In this document: one piece after another, positions 1-8,403 of the stretch
Layout of the letters: each line of letters opens with the position of its first letter
How positions within the stretch are numbered: the stretch's first letter is position 1
Notes under the pieces: model-generated
Told to the model about the DNA's origin: nothing
What the model saw: only the letters and a program-made list of their open reading frames with translations
Database searches by the model: none
Program-made: the position numbers and the translations under genes
Origin: Carpediemonas membranifera
Taxonomy: Eukaryota; Fornicata
Length of the DNA: 64,000 nt
Direction of reading: 5' to 3'
NCBI GenBank assembly: GCA_019828565.1
Contig: JAHDYR010000015.1
Span: forward strand, 744,001-808,000

Positions 1-480
1 GAAGCCGCTCCCTTGCGGAAGCTGTGTAGGCCAATCCTGTTGTCGTGGAAGACTGTGCGTAGCTCCTCTCGCATACGTCGCATTGTGCACGGGGTCTTAC
101 GGCTAACCTTCGATGAGGATGTGATCGCGCGCCAGATGCAGGCGTCCGGTGGAAGGTTCAAGCCTCGTACCCATCTCTTCAGGGCCAGCGCTGGGTTGAA
201 TGGGCCTAGTAGGGTGTTGGGTAGTGACTTAGTGACCTTTGCAAGCGTCTTTGTGCGACCAAGGAGCAGCTGGGCGTCCCCGTTTGCCTTGAACACGATG
301 TCAGCGCTCGTCAGGTTGAAGATTTCAGCTCCGCGGCTCACGGTCAGGTAAGCAATCGCGGCGAATAGTGTCGCTTGGTACGTCGCGATGTCGCTGTTCC
401 TGGACTTGATGGCCCTGATCATGTCCTCCCTTGTGACTGGGGCTGACCCGCCTGTCATGCCGGTGGTGTTGGCGTTGTCT
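1..480 (-). pseudogene. DIRS tyrosine recombinase, C-terminal fragment (runs off left edge)
   Basis: Minus-strand translation gives a tyrosine recombinase catalytic region. The first catalytic arginine is seen in LTVSRGAEIFNL, and the HxxR box in LHSFRKGAA close to the window edge. The nucleophilic tyrosine would lie beyond base 1. The frame is open upstream through the G1 LTR by chance, but recognisable recombinase sequence starts near base 470 (GGSAPVTREDM). The N-terminal SAM-like half expected of DIRS/Ngaro recombinases is missing, probably displaced or deleted by the G1 insertion. Family assignment follows from the motifs plus the DIRS RT on the same strand. Confidence 0.75.
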
Positions 481-493
481 GCTATGCCTTGTT

Positions 494-511
494 CGTTTCG
501 CAGACGAAACG
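494..511. promoter_or_regulatory. LTR hairpin, 7-bp stem with tetraloop (G1)
   Basis: CGTTTCG (494-500), loop CAGA, CGAAACG (505-511) form a perfect hairpin inside the LTR. Hairpins of the same size with a 4-nt loop occur at the same relative place in the G2 LTRs, the G3 leader and the LTR remnant at 30761. A role in RNA 3'-end formation or dimerisation is inference. Confidence 0.6.
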
Positions 512-582
512 GGGGGTGAAGCTTTACAAGCAAAACAAAAAGACGATTCGGGACCCTGCCCGGGGATCGGATCGGATCATCA

Positions 583-600
583 ATCAAATAAATATTTGAT
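583..600. promoter_or_regulatory. AT-rich palindrome with TATA-like core in G1 LTR
   Basis: ATCAAATA (583-590), AA, TATTTGAT (593-600) is a perfect 8-bp inverted repeat about 20 nt inside the LTR. G2 and G5 LTRs have AT-rich TATA-like sequence at the same distance from the LTR start, so this is a likely core promoter; function is inferred. Confidence 0.45.
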
Positions 601-618
601 AGAAGTGCCGCGCTGACA

Positions 619-972
619 CTTCCCTCCCAGTGGTAACGACCACGAGTAACGGGCGCGGCGGCGAGGACTGGTCTATGATATTTCATCCGAAACCCATCAA
701 ATGCGATGGTTTGATTAGATAGTTGAGCGTGAAGACGAACAACTCCATTGAAGGAGGTTATTGAGCTAAAGAGCTCCTAGGTGCTGAAAATGACCTCCAT
801 TGGCCTCAATAGGCCCTCGTTGGCGAGATACGAGAACTTTCACGAAAGCTTCGGATCTTCGACGGGATTCTTCCTCGCAAGCGGTCCATTAGTCTCAATT
901 AAGCAACATCAAGCTTCTCAGACAGCAGTTTATAGTTTAGGACGTGCTAAGGTCCCGATCAGATGGGGATCA
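619..972 (-). other. G1 3' noncoding region with polypurine tract
   Basis: No gene is visible. It holds the noncoding stretch between the chromodomain stop and the LTR, ending in the purine tract GGGAGGGAAG (minus strand, 628-619) that would prime plus-strand synthesis. The antisense tRNA-like half found at this place in G2 and G5 was not found here. Confidence 0.6.
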
Positions 973-2640
973 TCATCGCCAGCGGCGACGACGAGCCAGC
1001 GCCTCGTGGGGTGCCACAGCCGTCGGGTGATCCAGTAGATAGGCGTCCAGGGCTTGCAGGCGGTAGTTCTCCTGGTTTAGCGGGATCCAGGAGTCCTCCT
1101 CGGGCTCATAACCCTTCCAGCGGACACGGAGACGGCGACCCTTCATGTCGAGGTCCTTGACGGACTCGACCTCGAACTCACGGTCTTGGCGGGCTACGAG
1201 TGCCCGAAGTTCTGCGAGTGACTGGCCTCGGCGGCGGTGGAAAGGCCGGAGGCGCTCTGACGCGACGGTGAACTGGTCGGCGTCGTCGGTGAGGGACTGA
1301 ATGATGACCGATCCCTTGACCTTCCCCTCCTGTATGACGCGGAACGGGCCGCGCCACTTCATGGCCAGCTTCATCGGCTTGATGGGGGCCAGCAGTACGA
1401 GGCTCCCGCTGGTATAAGCTCGGTAGGTCGTGGACGCAACACGGCCGAGCTTCTTGGCATGGTCGCGGGAGACAGAGTTCCTGGCTCGTGTGTAGCGCTC
1501 CTCCCGACTCTGAGTATCCTTGTGGAAGCCGTCGTGACCAAAGAGGAGGGTCAACGGGGACTGATGGGTCACGGGGTGTACTCGCGAGTTGAGTATGAGG
1601 GCCACTTGCGGGAGCATGTCGCTCCAAGCGGCTTCGTGTTCATCTACGAGCGTCCTCATGTGACGGGCGATCTCAGCATTCATGCGTTCGACCTTTCCGT
1701 TTGCTTGGGGGTGGTACGGCGTAGAGAAGCGGTGTTCGATCGTGAGGCTTCTTGTGAGCTCTTCGATTAAACTGTTCTTGTACTGCGAGCCTTGGTCCGT
1801 CTGTATGAACTCCGGCACGCCGAACGCGGCGCAGAACTTGTAGATTGCGTCGGCGGCGTCTTTTGCTGACGTAGTGTGCGTCGGGAATAGAGAAACGTGT
1901 CGAGAGAACGCGTCTACGATCACGACGACGTACTTCTGGCCGTGTTCGTCCTGGGCAAACGGGCCCAGGGTGTCGACCTGGACGGACTGGAAGGGTATTG
2001 TCCGCAGGTCTGGGTGTTGGGGGACCGGCAAGCGCTGGCCTGGGCGGACACGCTGGCACTCGGTGCACGTTGTGAAGAAAGCTCGGGCATCCTCCCACAT
2101 GCCGGGCCACTGGACGCCCGCCTTTCGCAGACGGCGTATCATCTCGGGGGGGCCCACATGACCAACCGCGGTGTTGTGCACCTTGGTGAGCTCAGCTTGT
2201 GGGTCGATCATGACGAAGTCCTCGCCTCTCCCGTTCACGTGCACAGCGTAGACAGTGTCGACGTTGAGGTCGGGGAGGACACGAGATAGGGCGTCTGCTA
2301 CCGTGTTAGCCTCGCCAGCGACATGTTCGAGAGTAAACGTGAATTCGTTCATCGTAATGCGCCAGCGAGCGATCTTCGCGTTCTGAGGGTACTTCTTCCG
2401 GATAAATACCAGGTTACGGTGATCGGTGTGGACGTGGAGCTTGGGATGGCACTTCAGGAGCGGCGTCAACTCGGAGGAGGAGAGGGCGTGTAGGATTCCA
2501 TATAACTCCTGCTCATATGTGGACCATGCCTTCTGTGTGGTCGTGAAGCTCTTGGCGAAGAATGCCACTACTTCAGCGTCCGGCGCGTCGGGTCGGCCTT
2601 GGATAAGTACACCGCCTACTCCCCTGCGTTGAGGCGTCGG
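973..2640 (-). pseudogene. G1 pol: RNase H, integrase and chromodomain segment
   Basis: Continues the G1 polyprotein after a frameshift near 2630-2634. RNase H motifs include STYEQELYGIL and HVHTDHRNLVF. The integrase has an HHCC-type zinc site ending in CTECQ, then the DDE residues in VDTLGPF, TDQGSQYKN and GKVERMN. The C-terminus has a chromodomain (ESVKDLDMKG then RVRWKGYEPEEDSWIP), which in chromoviruses steers integration to modified chromatin. The frameshift is one extra base in a C run (plus strand CCCC). The integrase-chromodomain part itself is open to its stop at 973. Confidence 0.85.
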
Positions 2641-3340
2641 TGAACAGATGCCACTCCTTCGACAGGTCGGGATAGGCCAGGGTGACCCGGGAGCGGACCT
2701 GCTCTTTAAGGCAGGTGAGGGCATGCTCGTGGCGAGCCTCCCAGGTGATGGTGACCGTCTTGCTGCGGTTCTTGGAGCCTGCCTTTGCGGGGACGCCAGC
2801 CAAGAGCTCCGACAGCGTCGCGAGGTGTTTCTGAGCTTGGGGGAGGTGTCGGGCCACATAGTTGAACTTACCCAGCACCATGCGCAGCTCCTTCAGGTTG
2901 CAAGGGCTACGGAGCTCCGTGAGAGCCTTGATGCGGTCTTCGGTCACTCTGATGCCCTGTTTGTCCATGATGAACCCAACAGAAGTGATCTCTGAGGCAC
3001 CGAGCGTGCATTTGGCGGCTCCGAGGCGGAGGCGGGCCTTCCGGAGGAGCTCGAAGACGCAGCCAAGGATCGTCATGAATTCCTTGGGAGACCTAGCATA
3101 GATGAGGACGTCGTCTAGGTATACTTCCACGCCACGGTGGAGCACGGGTGCTAGTACTGTTTGCATGATGCGTTGGAAATAGGACGGGGCACGGGTGAGG
3201 CCGAAGGGGACCCGGCGGTACTGGAAGTATCCGTCGGGTGTGACAAAGGCTGACAGCGGACGGTCTTCCTCTCGAAGTGGGGCCTGGTGATAGCCTTGCT
3301 TGAGGTCTAGCGAGGCAAACACCGTGCAGCCTGCGGCTGC
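2600..3340 (-). pseudogene. G1 pol: reverse transcriptase palm and start of RNase H
   Basis: Encodes the RT core: FASLDLKQGYHQ, FGLTRAPSYFQR and the catalytic YLDDVLIY, then the thumb and the start of RNase H (LFTDAST) before the frame is lost near 2630. Its start is not a gene start. It joins the gag-protease frame across a +1 frameshift at the C4 run 3352-3355 (minus strand GGGG), where alignment with sister elements predicts one base fewer. Confidence 0.85.
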
Positions 3341-5168
3341 GCGAAGGAACTCCCCGGATGTTAGGTAGCGGGAAGTTGTCTGGCGGCGTCAGGCGGTTGA
3401 TCTGCGTGTAATCAACGCACAGTCTCATGCGTCCGTCCTTCTTTCCGACCACAACAATGGGGCTGGCCCAAGGGCCTTGGCTCGGCTCGATGATGCCGGC
3501 CTGAAGGAGGCGCTCGCATTCAGCATCGACTGCGTCTCTGGCCTGCGGGGCAAGACGGCGCGGTGCAGACTGGACTAGAGGGGCATCTTCCGCGATGGGG
3601 ATGTGCATCGGCGGCACATTGGCGCCCTCTGGGGGAATATCGCTGAAGAGCTCGGCGTATTGATTCACGAGCTCAACTATCTCCGGGCGGAGGTCGTCGT
3701 TCGGGATCTGAATGAGCGATAGCGGGTCCTCGGTGGCTGGAGCGATGGAGAACACAGGTAGCGGGATATCGTCATCCTTGGGGTTGTCGGGCTGGGCGCT
3801 GAGCTTCAGGAATAGCTCGTCCTTACACAGGACTCCCAGGCTCCGTAGCGTGTCGGTCCCAATCAGAACCTTCTGAGATTGTCCGGGAATGACGGCGGCG
3901 ATGATCGTGGTGTAAACCGGGCTACCGACTAGGGTGGCAGTGAGGGAGGTCTCGATGAACTCATCCACAGATAGGGTACTGCCGAAGGCCGGGGTGGCCG
4001 TGATGGGCTCTCGGGCGACGAGTTTGGCGCTCTTGGCCTCAAGAAGCATGTGCGCGAGAGGCTCGGTGATACACGTGACGGAAGCACCGGTATCGATGAT
4101 GGCGCGCATAGAAATGTCACCGATCGCGGCTTCCACGGTAAGAGGTCCCGTGGACGCGGAGGTATCACCGTCTAAGAGGAAAACCTCATGATCTTCGACC
4201 TGTTCTCCATTATCGAGGGTGTTCACCACGCGAGGGGCACTTTGGCGAGCGGTGTTGCCTCTGGCGGGGCGAAGGGATCCATTCTCTCGGTTCCATGCTC
4301 TGCGGCCTGCGCGATAATCGGGAGCCCTGAAATTTCCAGGGGATTCGCGTGGCTGGGCGAAGGTCTGGCGTCTCTGGTCGGGATTATTCCGCGGCTGATC
4401 CTGGCGGCCCGGGTTGGGTCCGGTCAGCGGCTTGGGACGATAGGGGGTTATGGGGCCCTGACGCTGCGGCCCAGTGGGGGCATGGCCCCGACCCGCGTAG
4501 TATCCGAAGCGCTGGGCCTTCTCGCGGGCCTCGTCATCTTCGTCCGCGATCTTGAGAGTTAGCTGGATGAGGTCCTGCAGAGAGGACGGACGTTCTACAC
4601 GTTGGGCATAGTCAACGGCATCTCTGAAGGCGGCGGGCCTCAAGCCCTGCGCAAAGATGCGCTGATGAGCCCGAGAGGCCGACGTGGTCTCGCTGGCGGC
4701 CGGAACGGTGGTATCGGCCGGGGGCTCTGGTTCGGTGCCGTCAGTGTTCCCGGCGAGGATGGATTCGTCCGCCTCAGGGGTAGCTGGCGGGGTGGCCATG
4801 AACTCCGCAGAGCCCAGGACATCTGTAAACGCACGAGCATAAGCTCGGATAAGGTTGGCGCGCGACACGGCGTGGTTCGCATCCACCTGGCACTTCACGG
4901 CCTCCAGACGGAGGCGGAGGTCTTGAGGGTCTCGGGGCGCCAAGAGCTGGTTAACCCAGCGGATTACGTCGTCGTCGGACTGGGAGGCCAGCGAAACGTT
5001 GTGCTGGACCTCTAGGGCACCTTGGAGTTCAGCGTCTAGGAAGGCAGCGTATGTGGCTGCGGGGTAGAAGATTTTGAACTGGATCATCGTTCTCTTGAAG
5101 TTGGCCCAGGTCTTTGGGCTCAATTCTTGTAGTGCTAGTTTAGGAACCGGCACAGGAACGTTCTGCAT
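3340..5168 (-). pseudogene. G1 gag, protease and N-terminal RT segment
   Basis: The ATG at 5168 begins a gag like that of G2 (shared pattern LSPKTWANFKR... YPAAT). A basic Arg/Gly/Pro-rich linker follows, with no zinc knuckle visible. The aspartic protease has IIDTGASVTCI, and the RT fingers have ASPIVVVGKKDG and RLCVDYTQIN. The frame is lost at 3352-3355. The start overlaps the stop codon of the upstream DIRS ORF by one base (TGATG), which would allow reinitiation if the two were co-transcribed. A longer in-frame start at 5362 exists, but it overlaps DIRS coding sequence. Confidence 0.8.
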
Positions 5169-6430
5169 CAAATTAGGAGTTGTTGGTCCTCTGATGCGAA
5201 GTCGTCTTTCGGTACTGAGAAGGGAATCTTGCATGTCGCGTGCGCCTTGAGTTGTTGGAGTTCGGGGCTCGTAATGTCTGGCACGACGAGGAAGCATGCT
5301 GAGGTCCACGAGTTCGGAGGGGATGTAGTCGGGGTCGTTAAGATCGGTAGGAGGGTCTGCCATGTCCGTCCCAAGGTCATCGGGGACGGGTGTGGCGCGG
5401 CATAAACGCGGTGTCCGCGCCAGCCCCTGAACAGGCCGTCCGGCCAGTGTTCGATGGTAAACCCTGGGAGGCGTAGAGTGCGGTCTGGGTGTGCTGTAGC
5501 GTCCACGTCGACGGGGCCCCAAGTCTCGAGAATTGTCTCCAGCACGTGGGGTGGGGTGGACAACCCGCGTGACAGTCGGTCTGCGGCGAGATTGAGGTGG
5601 CCTGGGGTGTGTCGAGCGTGTCTGAAGAGCTTCTTGCGTTCCATCTCCTTGTAGAGTATCCTGAGTGTCTGTAGCGCCATCGGGGGGGCCTTTGAGCTGC
5701 CCTCCTTGTTGATCCAGGCGACGCACGAGCTGTTGTCTGAGAAGACCGTGAGATTGCGCTCTGAGTCCTGTGCTGGTATGATGCGTGAGCCAAAGAGGAC
5801 TGCGGCGAGCTCCTTCACGTTGATAGATTGTTCCGCCAGTGCGCCCTTGAAAGAACCGTGGGAGTTCGCGGACGTGTTGGTCCACTGGGCTCCCCAGCCT
5901 GTGCCCGACGCATCTGTGGAAATAATCAGCTCTAGTTGCTGGTCCTGAGACCATAGGTTCTTCAACTCGGCGAAGGAGCGGGTTGGTCGGACGGCCAGGA
6001 GCTGCAGCCACTCCTTGAGGTCTGCTGTGTAGGGGTGGATGTCGACCCAGTTCTCCGTGGCAGAGGGGAGCGTGCGGAGCTTCAGGGTAGCCCGTCTTGC
6101 AGAGGTGGCGAAGAAGGAGAGCTTGCCTACGATCTTCGCCCAGTCTTTCGCGCGGATGCGCTTCTTGACGAGTGCTTCTGATAGGGCCTCTGCGTACCTC
6201 TTGGCCTTGTCGGCGGGGAGACGGATGGTGTTGGACGTGGTGTTCAGGAGCAGGCCAAGGAATTCTATGCACTGGCACGGTGTTAAGATGCACTTCTCCA
6301 GCGACGGGATGAGGCCCAGTGCCTCCATCGTCTTGATGATCTTGGGTATTTCCTTGCTGAGGTGGTCTCTGCTGTCGGCTGACAGTAAGAAGTCGTCGAG
6401 GTAGACGTTGACGATTACCTTGTGGCGGAG
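5168..6430 (-). pseudogene. DIRS RT (C-terminal half) and RNase H
   Basis: From the catalytic box NVYLDDFLL onward this is a DIRS-type RT followed by RNase H (STDASGTGWGAQW, KELAAV, FSDNSSCVAWIN, AADRLSRG), then the conserved C-terminal tail typical of DIRS ORFs (RVYAAPHPSP... CFLVVPD). The stop is TGA at 5166-5168. The upstream half of RT is in another frame (6415-6948). This frame stays open as far as 7132 by chance, but that part is not RT-like. Confidence 0.85.
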
Positions 6431-6948
6431 GCGATGACCTTTGCTACCTGGACCATAGCGGACTGGAAGAAATAAGGCGCGGCGGTCCAACCGAAGCCTA
6501 GCGTGCGGTATTGGAACGCCCGACCGTCGGGCAGAGCGATGCCCAGGAGCGGTTTGTCCGAGTCTCTGATGGCCAGCTGTGAGTAGCCGGATCTTAGGTC
6601 TATCTTGGCCATCCAGGCCTGGCTGGAGAGTGTGTTGATGGCACGACGTATGCCGAACAGACGGAAGGAGCGGCGTTCGCGTGTGACCGTGTTCAGCCGC
6701 CTCAGGTCGTGGATCACTCTTATGTCTTCCCCCTTGGGGACAGCAAACAGCGGGGCGCTGTGCTTGAGCTGACTGAGGGGCGTCGGCTCGATGATTCCTT
6801 GTTGTGTCATTGATTCGAGCTTCGGAAGTATCCTCGGGTCGATGGTCCTCTGTGGGGCTGCCGGTGGTGGAGGCGCTGTGATCTCGACGGGGATTCCGTC
6901 TCGTACCCGCGCTACTACTGCTGGAGCTACCCTGAATTGTTCCCACAC
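6415..6948 (-). pseudogene. DIRS RT, N-terminal half
   Basis: Shows the RT fingers and palm of DIRS elements: LFAVPKGEDIRVIHDLRRLN, WMAKIDLRSGYSQLAI and FGWTAAPYFFQSAM. It stops at TAA inside GCCACAAGGTAATC, while the next frame continues as KVIVNVYLDD. One indel near 6420 therefore separates the two halves. DIRS RT is normally one chain, so this copy is disabled or miscalled at this base. Confidence 0.85.
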
Positions 6949-6977
6949 CCGCCATCGCGAACGGGTTGATGGGAATA

Positions 6978-7430
6978 TTAGGAGCGGGCCCGGCGGCCGA
7001 CGCTGCTGGAGCCCTGCTCCTGAAAATTCCGACGCTTACGCTTGCCCTTAGTCTTGGCCTTAGCGAGGATCGTCTCGATCTCCATCTCAGACTTCGGGGG
7101 CGTGGCTCGCAGGGCTGCAGTGGCGTAGTCACAGACGTTGTCGTCGTAGTCGTCCTTGAGGAGAAGGACCTTGAACCGGCTCAGGAGACGGAGCAGTAGA
7201 TCGTTCACGTCGAGTGAGTGCGGGTCCGCGGTCGTCAGGAGACGCATGATCTCGCGTAGGAACTTGGCTTCGTCGCGGGGCCCGTACCTCTTGGGGAGCT
7301 CCAAATCGAACAAGAAGGACGGAAAGCCTTGGAAGGTTCCCTGGGTTGCTTGCTCATCGGTTTCTAGCTCGTACTCTTCTTGTTCTACCTCCCTCTGGAT
7401 GGATCTTTCCTCGATGTTCTCCATCTTCGT
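6978..7430 (-). CDS. DIRS gag-like ORF, main part
   Basis: A 148-codon frame rich in acidic residues at the start (EEYELETDEQ), with a Leu-rich helical middle (FLREIMRLL, DVNDLLLRLLSRFKVLLL) and a basic tail (KTKGKRKRRN). It sits just before the DIRS RT on the same strand, where the gag ORF lies in DIRS elements. No zinc knuckle is seen. It seems to continue from the 7558-7415 frame across a (CGAA)3 microsatellite near 7423-7435; loss or gain of one 4-nt unit would explain the frame change. Function by position only. Confidence 0.5.
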   Translation of the reverse strand, partial: TKMENIEERSIQREVEQEEYELETDEQATQGTFQGFPSFLFDLELPKRYGPRDEAKFLREIMRLLTTADPHSLDVNDLLLRLLSRFKVLLLKDDYDDNVCDYATAALRATPPKSEMEIETILAKAKTKGKRKRRNFQEQGSSSVGRRARS

Positions 7431-7558
7431 TCGTTCGTTTTCATGAACTCCAATGTGGCAGTTACGTTGTTGGTAAACTTTCGGAACTCTTCCTGGGATA
7501 CAGGAGGTTCTGCGGACGTGCCCGATGTGCCTTCGGGCATTCGAAATTCTGATGCCAT
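7415..7558 (-). CDS. DIRS gag-like ORF, N-terminal part
   Basis: The first ATG in this frame is at 7558 (MASEFRMPEGTSG...). It encodes a short Ser/Pro/Glu-rich segment ending in TLEFMKTNER, where a CGAA repeat occurs and the next frame takes over. The frame is open further upstream without an ATG. It is likely the true start of the DIRS ORF1, disrupted by the repeat. Confidence 0.4.
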
Positions 7559-7918
7559 AAACTGCACGTTTCCGTGCGCCCTCTCGGGCGTCTCAGCACC
7601 CCGGGTGCCAATGGGCTCGAGTGGTGCTCGCTTCGCGGGGCGAGATCGAGGTAGTACTTGGGTTCTGGGGGGTCTCAGGGCCGTGTAGCGCCATGTGACG
7701 GGGGTATCGGTCAATTTTCAAAATGACGAGGTCATTTTCGGAGAACCGACATTTTGGGCAAAACTATGCAGCAATGCGTGCAGAGGTGAAATCAAGCGCA
7801 TATTAGGAACGCATAATTTGCCAACATCCCGAATCGGGCGCTTTGGACATGCTTTCGCAGCACTAAGTACAGAACACAACATCAATAGCCGAAACTACAA
7901 CGAATCAGCACGGAACAC
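7559..7918. other. Noncoding stretch between DIRS ORF1 and a disrupted ORF
   Basis: No convincing gene. It should include the DIRS leader. The only clear structure is the inverted repeat at 7720-7738. Confidence 0.5.
7720..7738. repeat. Inverted repeat in the DIRS leader
   Basis: AAAATGAC (7720-7727), GAG, GTCATTTT (7731-7738) is a perfect 8-bp inverted repeat. It lies upstream of DIRS ORF1 and may belong to the DIRS terminal structure or be an operator-like site; neither can be shown here. Confidence 0.5.
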
Positions 7919-7984
7919 CTAATTAGAAGCAAAGACGCCAACATTAGCTTCCTGCAACCGAGATATGGCACCAACAGCTTGCTT

Positions 7985-7988
7985 GTTG
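7985..7988 (+). repeat. Target site duplication of G2, left copy
   Basis: GTTG directly before the G2 5' LTR; the same four bases follow the 3' LTR at 12921-12924. Confidence 0.8.
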
Positions 7989-8000
7989 TGTCGCAATACC

Positions 8001-8021
8001 GTATTAATATTTATATATTTT
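8001..8021 (+). promoter_or_regulatory. TATA-like promoter in G2 LTR
   Basis: TATTAATATTTATATATTTT lies about 12-32 nt inside the LTR, with sequence of the same AT-rich kind at this spot in G1 and G5. U3 would therefore be extremely short. Promoter role is inferred. Confidence 0.5.
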
Positions 8022-8054
8022 ATGGGTGTCGTCTTGGTCCTACTTGGTCCGAGA

Positions 8055-8070
8055 CGACACCAGTGTGTCG
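8055..8070 (+). promoter_or_regulatory. LTR hairpin CGACAC-CAGT-GTGTCG (G2, 5' copy)
   Basis: 6-bp perfect stem with a 4-nt loop, repeated at 12879-12894. It overlaps an alternative longer stem (GTGTCGTCT with AGACGACAC), so two mutually exclusive folds are possible. Confidence 0.65.
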
Positions 8071-8096
8071 AAATAAATTAGCGCATCGTTACAACA

Positions 8097-8111
8097 GTGA
8101 ATTCACTAGTG
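8097..8111 (+). other. Palindromic leader where a primer-binding site is expected (G2)
   Basis: Directly after the 5' LTR come GTGAATTCAC (8097-8106) and the overlapping CACTAGTG (8104-8111). No TGG-initial sequence complementary to a tRNA 3' end abuts the LTR. G6 also has a palindrome right after its LTR. Confidence 0.5.
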
Positions 8112-8116
8112 GCTAC

Positions 8117-8403
8117 ATGTTCGGTAATATTTCTCTGCCGACTCTGAGCGTTGAGACATTGACTAGCGAAACCTGGCGCTCATTTAAGAGGGATGCCGCC
8201 CGAATCAAGGCGTTGTATCCCGCCGCCAAGCTGGCTGTCCTCCTCCCCAATGACCTGCAGGACATCATCGAGGACACTCTCAACGTAGACCTGGCGAAGG
8301 CAAATGACGACAAGATTGACGAATACGTCAGCAAGTTCCTTGCTCCGGTGGACAAATTGTCCCTTGTCAAAGAGCTCGAGGCCGTCACCTGCCAGGTATC
8401 TGA
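8117..8403 (+). pseudogene. G2 gag, N-terminal part
   Basis: The ATG is 20 nt after the LTR. The protein (LPTLSVETLTSETWRSFKRD... YPAAK... CQVS) aligns by eye with the start of the G1 gag. The frame is lost in the A5 run at 8403-8407. The downstream frame resumes at the residue where G1 has the LIRAYARAF segment (here SIRAYVSAF), so a 1-nt indel in the A run explains the break. Confidence 0.75.

Larger units (their letters stand above)
475..618 (-). repeat. 3' LTR of G1 (inner end approximate)
   Basis: Begins TGTCAG at 618 (minus strand), directly after a purine tract. It contains an AT-rich TATA-like palindrome at 583-600 and a 7-bp-stem hairpin at 494-511, the same layout as the G2 LTR. 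The end is not fixed because the partner LTR is missing; candidate CA ends fall between about 466 and 480. Confidence 0.6.
473..5168 (-). mobile_element. Gypsy element G1 (chromodomain Ty3/gypsy), 5' LTR missing
   Basis: On the minus strand: gag, aspartic protease, RT, RNase H, integrase and chromodomain, then about 350 nt of noncoding sequence, a purine tract (619-628) and a 3' LTR starting TGTCAG at 618. No matching LTR lies upstream of gag: the gag ATG at 5168 touches the stop codon of the DIRS RT-RNase H ORF (TGATG overlap). The element is therefore either inserted with loss of its 5' LTR or fused by recombination. Two +1 frameshifts break pol. Confidence 0.8.
1..7558 (-). mobile_element. 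DIRS-like tyrosine-recombinase retrotransposon, split by gypsy element G1
   Basis: Read on the minus strand this stretch holds, in order, a gag-like ORF (7558-6978), a DIRS-type RT-RNase H (6948-5168) and the C-terminal catalytic part of a tyrosine recombinase (about 480-1). That is the gene order of DIRS elements, which integrate with a recombinase and not with a DDE integrase. The RT and recombinase parts are separated by 4.7 kb of a chromodomain Ty3/gypsy element. The RT carries a frameshift, so this copy looks non-autonomous. Its 3' terminus lies outside the window, so inverted or split direct repeats cannot be checked. Confidence 0.8.
7989..8096 (+). repeat. 5' LTR of G2 (108 bp)
   Basis: Starts TGTCGC and ends CAACA; identical by eye to 12813-12920. 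It holds a TATA-like stretch (about 8001-8021). GTGTCGTCT near 8030 can pair with AGACGACAC ending at 8060. The hairpin CGACAC-CAGT-GTGTCG lies at 8055-8070. Confidence 0.93.

Noticed and set aside
4188..4562. 124-codon plus-strand ORF opposite G1 gag
   Set aside because: Antisense shadow of the gag linker and Arg/Gly-rich region.
5168..7132. Upstream half (6430-7132) of the long frame that holds the DIRS RNase H
   Set aside because: Translated residues are Arg/Pro-rich and unlike RT; the real RT half is in the 6415-6948 frame.
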